Positions 62,839-64,000 of a DNA stretch of 64,000 bases are shown here, piece by piece. Origin of the DNA: Streptomyces carminius (GTDB taxonomy: Bacteria; Actinomycetota; Actinomycetes; Streptomycetales; Streptomycetaceae); NCBI RefSeq assembly GCF_002794255.1, contig NZ_PGGW01000011.1, positions 1 to 64,000 on the forward strand. The letters run 5' to 3'. Both the position numbers and the translations under genes were made by a program. The notes beneath the pieces are model-generated. The model saw only the letters and a list, made by a program, of their open reading frames with translations. It made no database searches and was not told the origin of the DNA. The stretch's first letter is position 1; every line of letters begins with the position of its first letter.

Positions 62839-62856
62839 CGTGAGAGCGCTCTCACG
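62839..62856. promoter_or_regulatory. LacI/CebR-type operator before the GH16 gene
   Basis: CGTGAGAGCGCTCTCACG is a perfect 18-bp palindrome with the central AGCGCT of LacI-family sites such as the CebR box of Streptomyces cellulase genes. Its position before a sugar-polymer hydrolase gene fits repression relieved by an oligosaccharide. Confidence 0.75.
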
Positions 62857-62982
62857 ATCCTCCGTGGCGGGAGGGTACCAATGTCCTGACCGGATGGGGG
62901 TGTTGGAGGACTCCGGGGAAGACGAACGGCCCGGCGGCGCCCGAGGGCACCTCCGGGCCGTGGCGTACGCCCGGCGGCCGGG

Positions 62983-63963
62983 TCAGGAACCGGCCGCCTC
63001 CTTGCGGGCCTCGATGCGGGCGCGGCGGGCGGCCAGGCGCTCGTCGAGCTTGCGGGCCTCGCCGTCCAGGCCGTCCATGTACAGGCCCAGTTCCTCCTGC
63101 GCCTTCAGCCCGTCGGGGCCGAGGCCGCCGATCTCCATGATCTTCAGGAAGCGCAGCACCGGCTGGAGCACGTCGTCGTGGTGGATGCGCAGGTTGTAGA
63201 TCCCGCCGATGGCCATCTGCGCGGCGGCCCGCTCGAAGCCGGGCATGCCGTGGCCGGGCATCCGGAAGTCGACCACCACGTCGCGGACCGCCTGCATGGT
63301 CTGGTCCGGGGCGATCTCGAAGGCCGCCCGCAGCAGGTTGCGGTAGAAGACCATGTGCAGGTTCTCGTCGGTGGCGATCCGGGCGAGCATCCGGTCACAG
63401 ACCGGGTCGCCGGACTGGTGGCCGGTGTTGCGGTGCGAGATACGGGTGGCCAGCTCCTGGAAGGAGACGTAGGCGACCGAGTGGAGCATCGACTGCCAGC
63501 CGTCGGACTCGTAGCCCTCCGACATGTGCGTCATCCGGAGCCTCTCCAGCCGCACCGGGTCCACGGCGCGGGAGGTCAGCAGGTAGTCGCGCATCACGAT
63601 GCCGTGCCGCCCCTCCTCGGCGGTCCAGCGGTGCACCCAGGTGCCCCAGGCGCCGTCGCGGCCGAAGCGGGTGGCGATCTCGCGGTGGTAGCTGGGGAGG
63701 TTGTCCTCCGTCAGGAGGTTGACCACCAGGGCGATGCGGCCGATGTCGGTGACCTTGGACTGCTCGGGCGCCCAGGGGTCGCCGTCCAGCGGGCCGTCGA
63801 AGTTCCGGCCGTCGCTCCAGGGCACGTACTCGTGCGGCATCCACTCCTGGGCAACCTTCAGGTGCCGGTTCAGCTCCTTCTCGACCACCTCCTCCAGGGC
63901 GTACAGCAGGCGGGCGTCCGTCCACTGTCCGGAACCGGGAACGGGAGGGGTGGCAAGGGTCAT
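62983..63963 (-). CDS. Acyl-ACP desaturase
   Basis: A 326-residue ferritin-fold di-iron desaturase. The ligand motifs are EEGRH (residues 116-120) and DENLH (about residue 200), the two ExxH-type motifs of stearoyl-ACP desaturases, with further Glu ligands upstream. It inserts a double bond into acyl-ACP or acyl-CoA using O2 and reduced ferredoxin. ATG 63963 has GGAG 6 bases upstream; the TTG directly before it is not needed. The upstream region lies beyond the window. Confidence 0.93.
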   Translation of the reverse strand: MTLATPPVPGSGQWTDARLLYALEEVVEKELNRHLKVAQEWMPHEYVPWSDGRNFDGPLDGDPWAPEQSKVTDIGRIALVVNLLTEDNLPSYHREIATRFGRDGAWGTWVHRWTAEEGRHGIVMRDYLLTSRAVDPVRLERLRMTHMSEGYESDGWQSMLHSVAYVSFQELATRISHRNTGHQSGDPVCDRMLARIATDENLHMVFYRNLLRAAFEIAPDQTMQAVRDVVVDFRMPGHGMPGFERAAAQMAIGGIYNLRIHHDDVLQPVLRFLKIMEIGGLGPDGLKAQEELGLYMDGLDGEARKLDERLAARRARIEARKEAAGS

Positions 63964-64000
63964 CAATGCTCCAAGGGCGGGACGTGCACAGGATCTACCT

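Noticed and set aside
1..64000. CRISPR arrays, tRNA and rRNA genes.
   Set aside because: No regularly spaced direct repeats, cloverleaf-like sequences or rRNA landmarks were noticed by eye; a covariance-model scan would settle tRNA and small RNA genes.

Overview
The window reads as chromosomal DNA of a Streptomyces-type actinomycete. GC content is very high with strong GC bias at third codon positions. It carries families largely confined to these bacteria: DUF397/XRE/ATPase triads, DUF574-type methyltransferases, twin-arginine and lipobox exports, and DUF4157 toxins. No rRNA, tRNA or CRISPR array was seen. Coordinates and translations were read by eye; family names rest on motif recognition, not on a search.

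Left part (1-11 kb): an IS200/IS605 element (tnpA plus tnpB) has landed at the 5' end of a short-chain dehydrogenase gene and appears to supply its start codon. Next come a small membrane protein, an exported serine hydrolase, a hypothetical protein, a membrane-bound NACHT NTPase, a first DUF397/XRE/ATPase triad, and a secreted lectin-like protein.

Rhs island (11.0-16.8 kb): this is the most striking region. A secreted 1,090-residue Rhs/YD-repeat protein ends in a short Gly/Ala-rich hydrophobic tail. It is followed by three further tail cassettes that keep only the last ~35 residues of the Rhs core (or a scarred remnant) joined to a different hydrophobic tail. Each tail is followed by a tiny two-helix membrane protein, a natural candidate for immunity. 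Three of the four tails end in Cys immediately before the stop, and strong hairpins punctuate the array. It looks like a tail-swapping store for membrane-acting toxins.

17-25 kb: a copper monooxygenase-like lipoprotein (PHM-type ligands) sits beside a Rieske lipoprotein. A decayed scar follows: hydrolase remnant, response regulator with a broken kinase, IS remnant, frameshifted ISAs1-type element. Then an epoxide hydrolase/MarR pair with clear operators, and a decayed DUF4157 effector gene.

25-40 kb: mostly regulators paired with enzymes (HxlR/NmrA, saccharopine-like reductase/GlxA-type activator, SDR/XRE, MerR, MocR with AhpD-MFS), plus a second toxin with an HAE...PCxxC deaminase signature.

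40-49 kb: a thiolase-FadB beta-oxidation operon beside a MerR gene, a methyltransferase/TetR pair sharing two palindromes, a DUF574-type methyltransferase, and an ABC-F ATPase with a possible leader peptide. 

49-64 kb: a Crp-like regulator with a GTPase and a C-tail-anchored partner, a DUF990-type ABC exporter, a second DUF397/XRE/ATPase triad, an STM4015-like LRR protein, a peptidase-inhibitor-like secreted protein, a GH16 glucanase behind an 18-bp palindrome, and an acyl-ACP desaturase.
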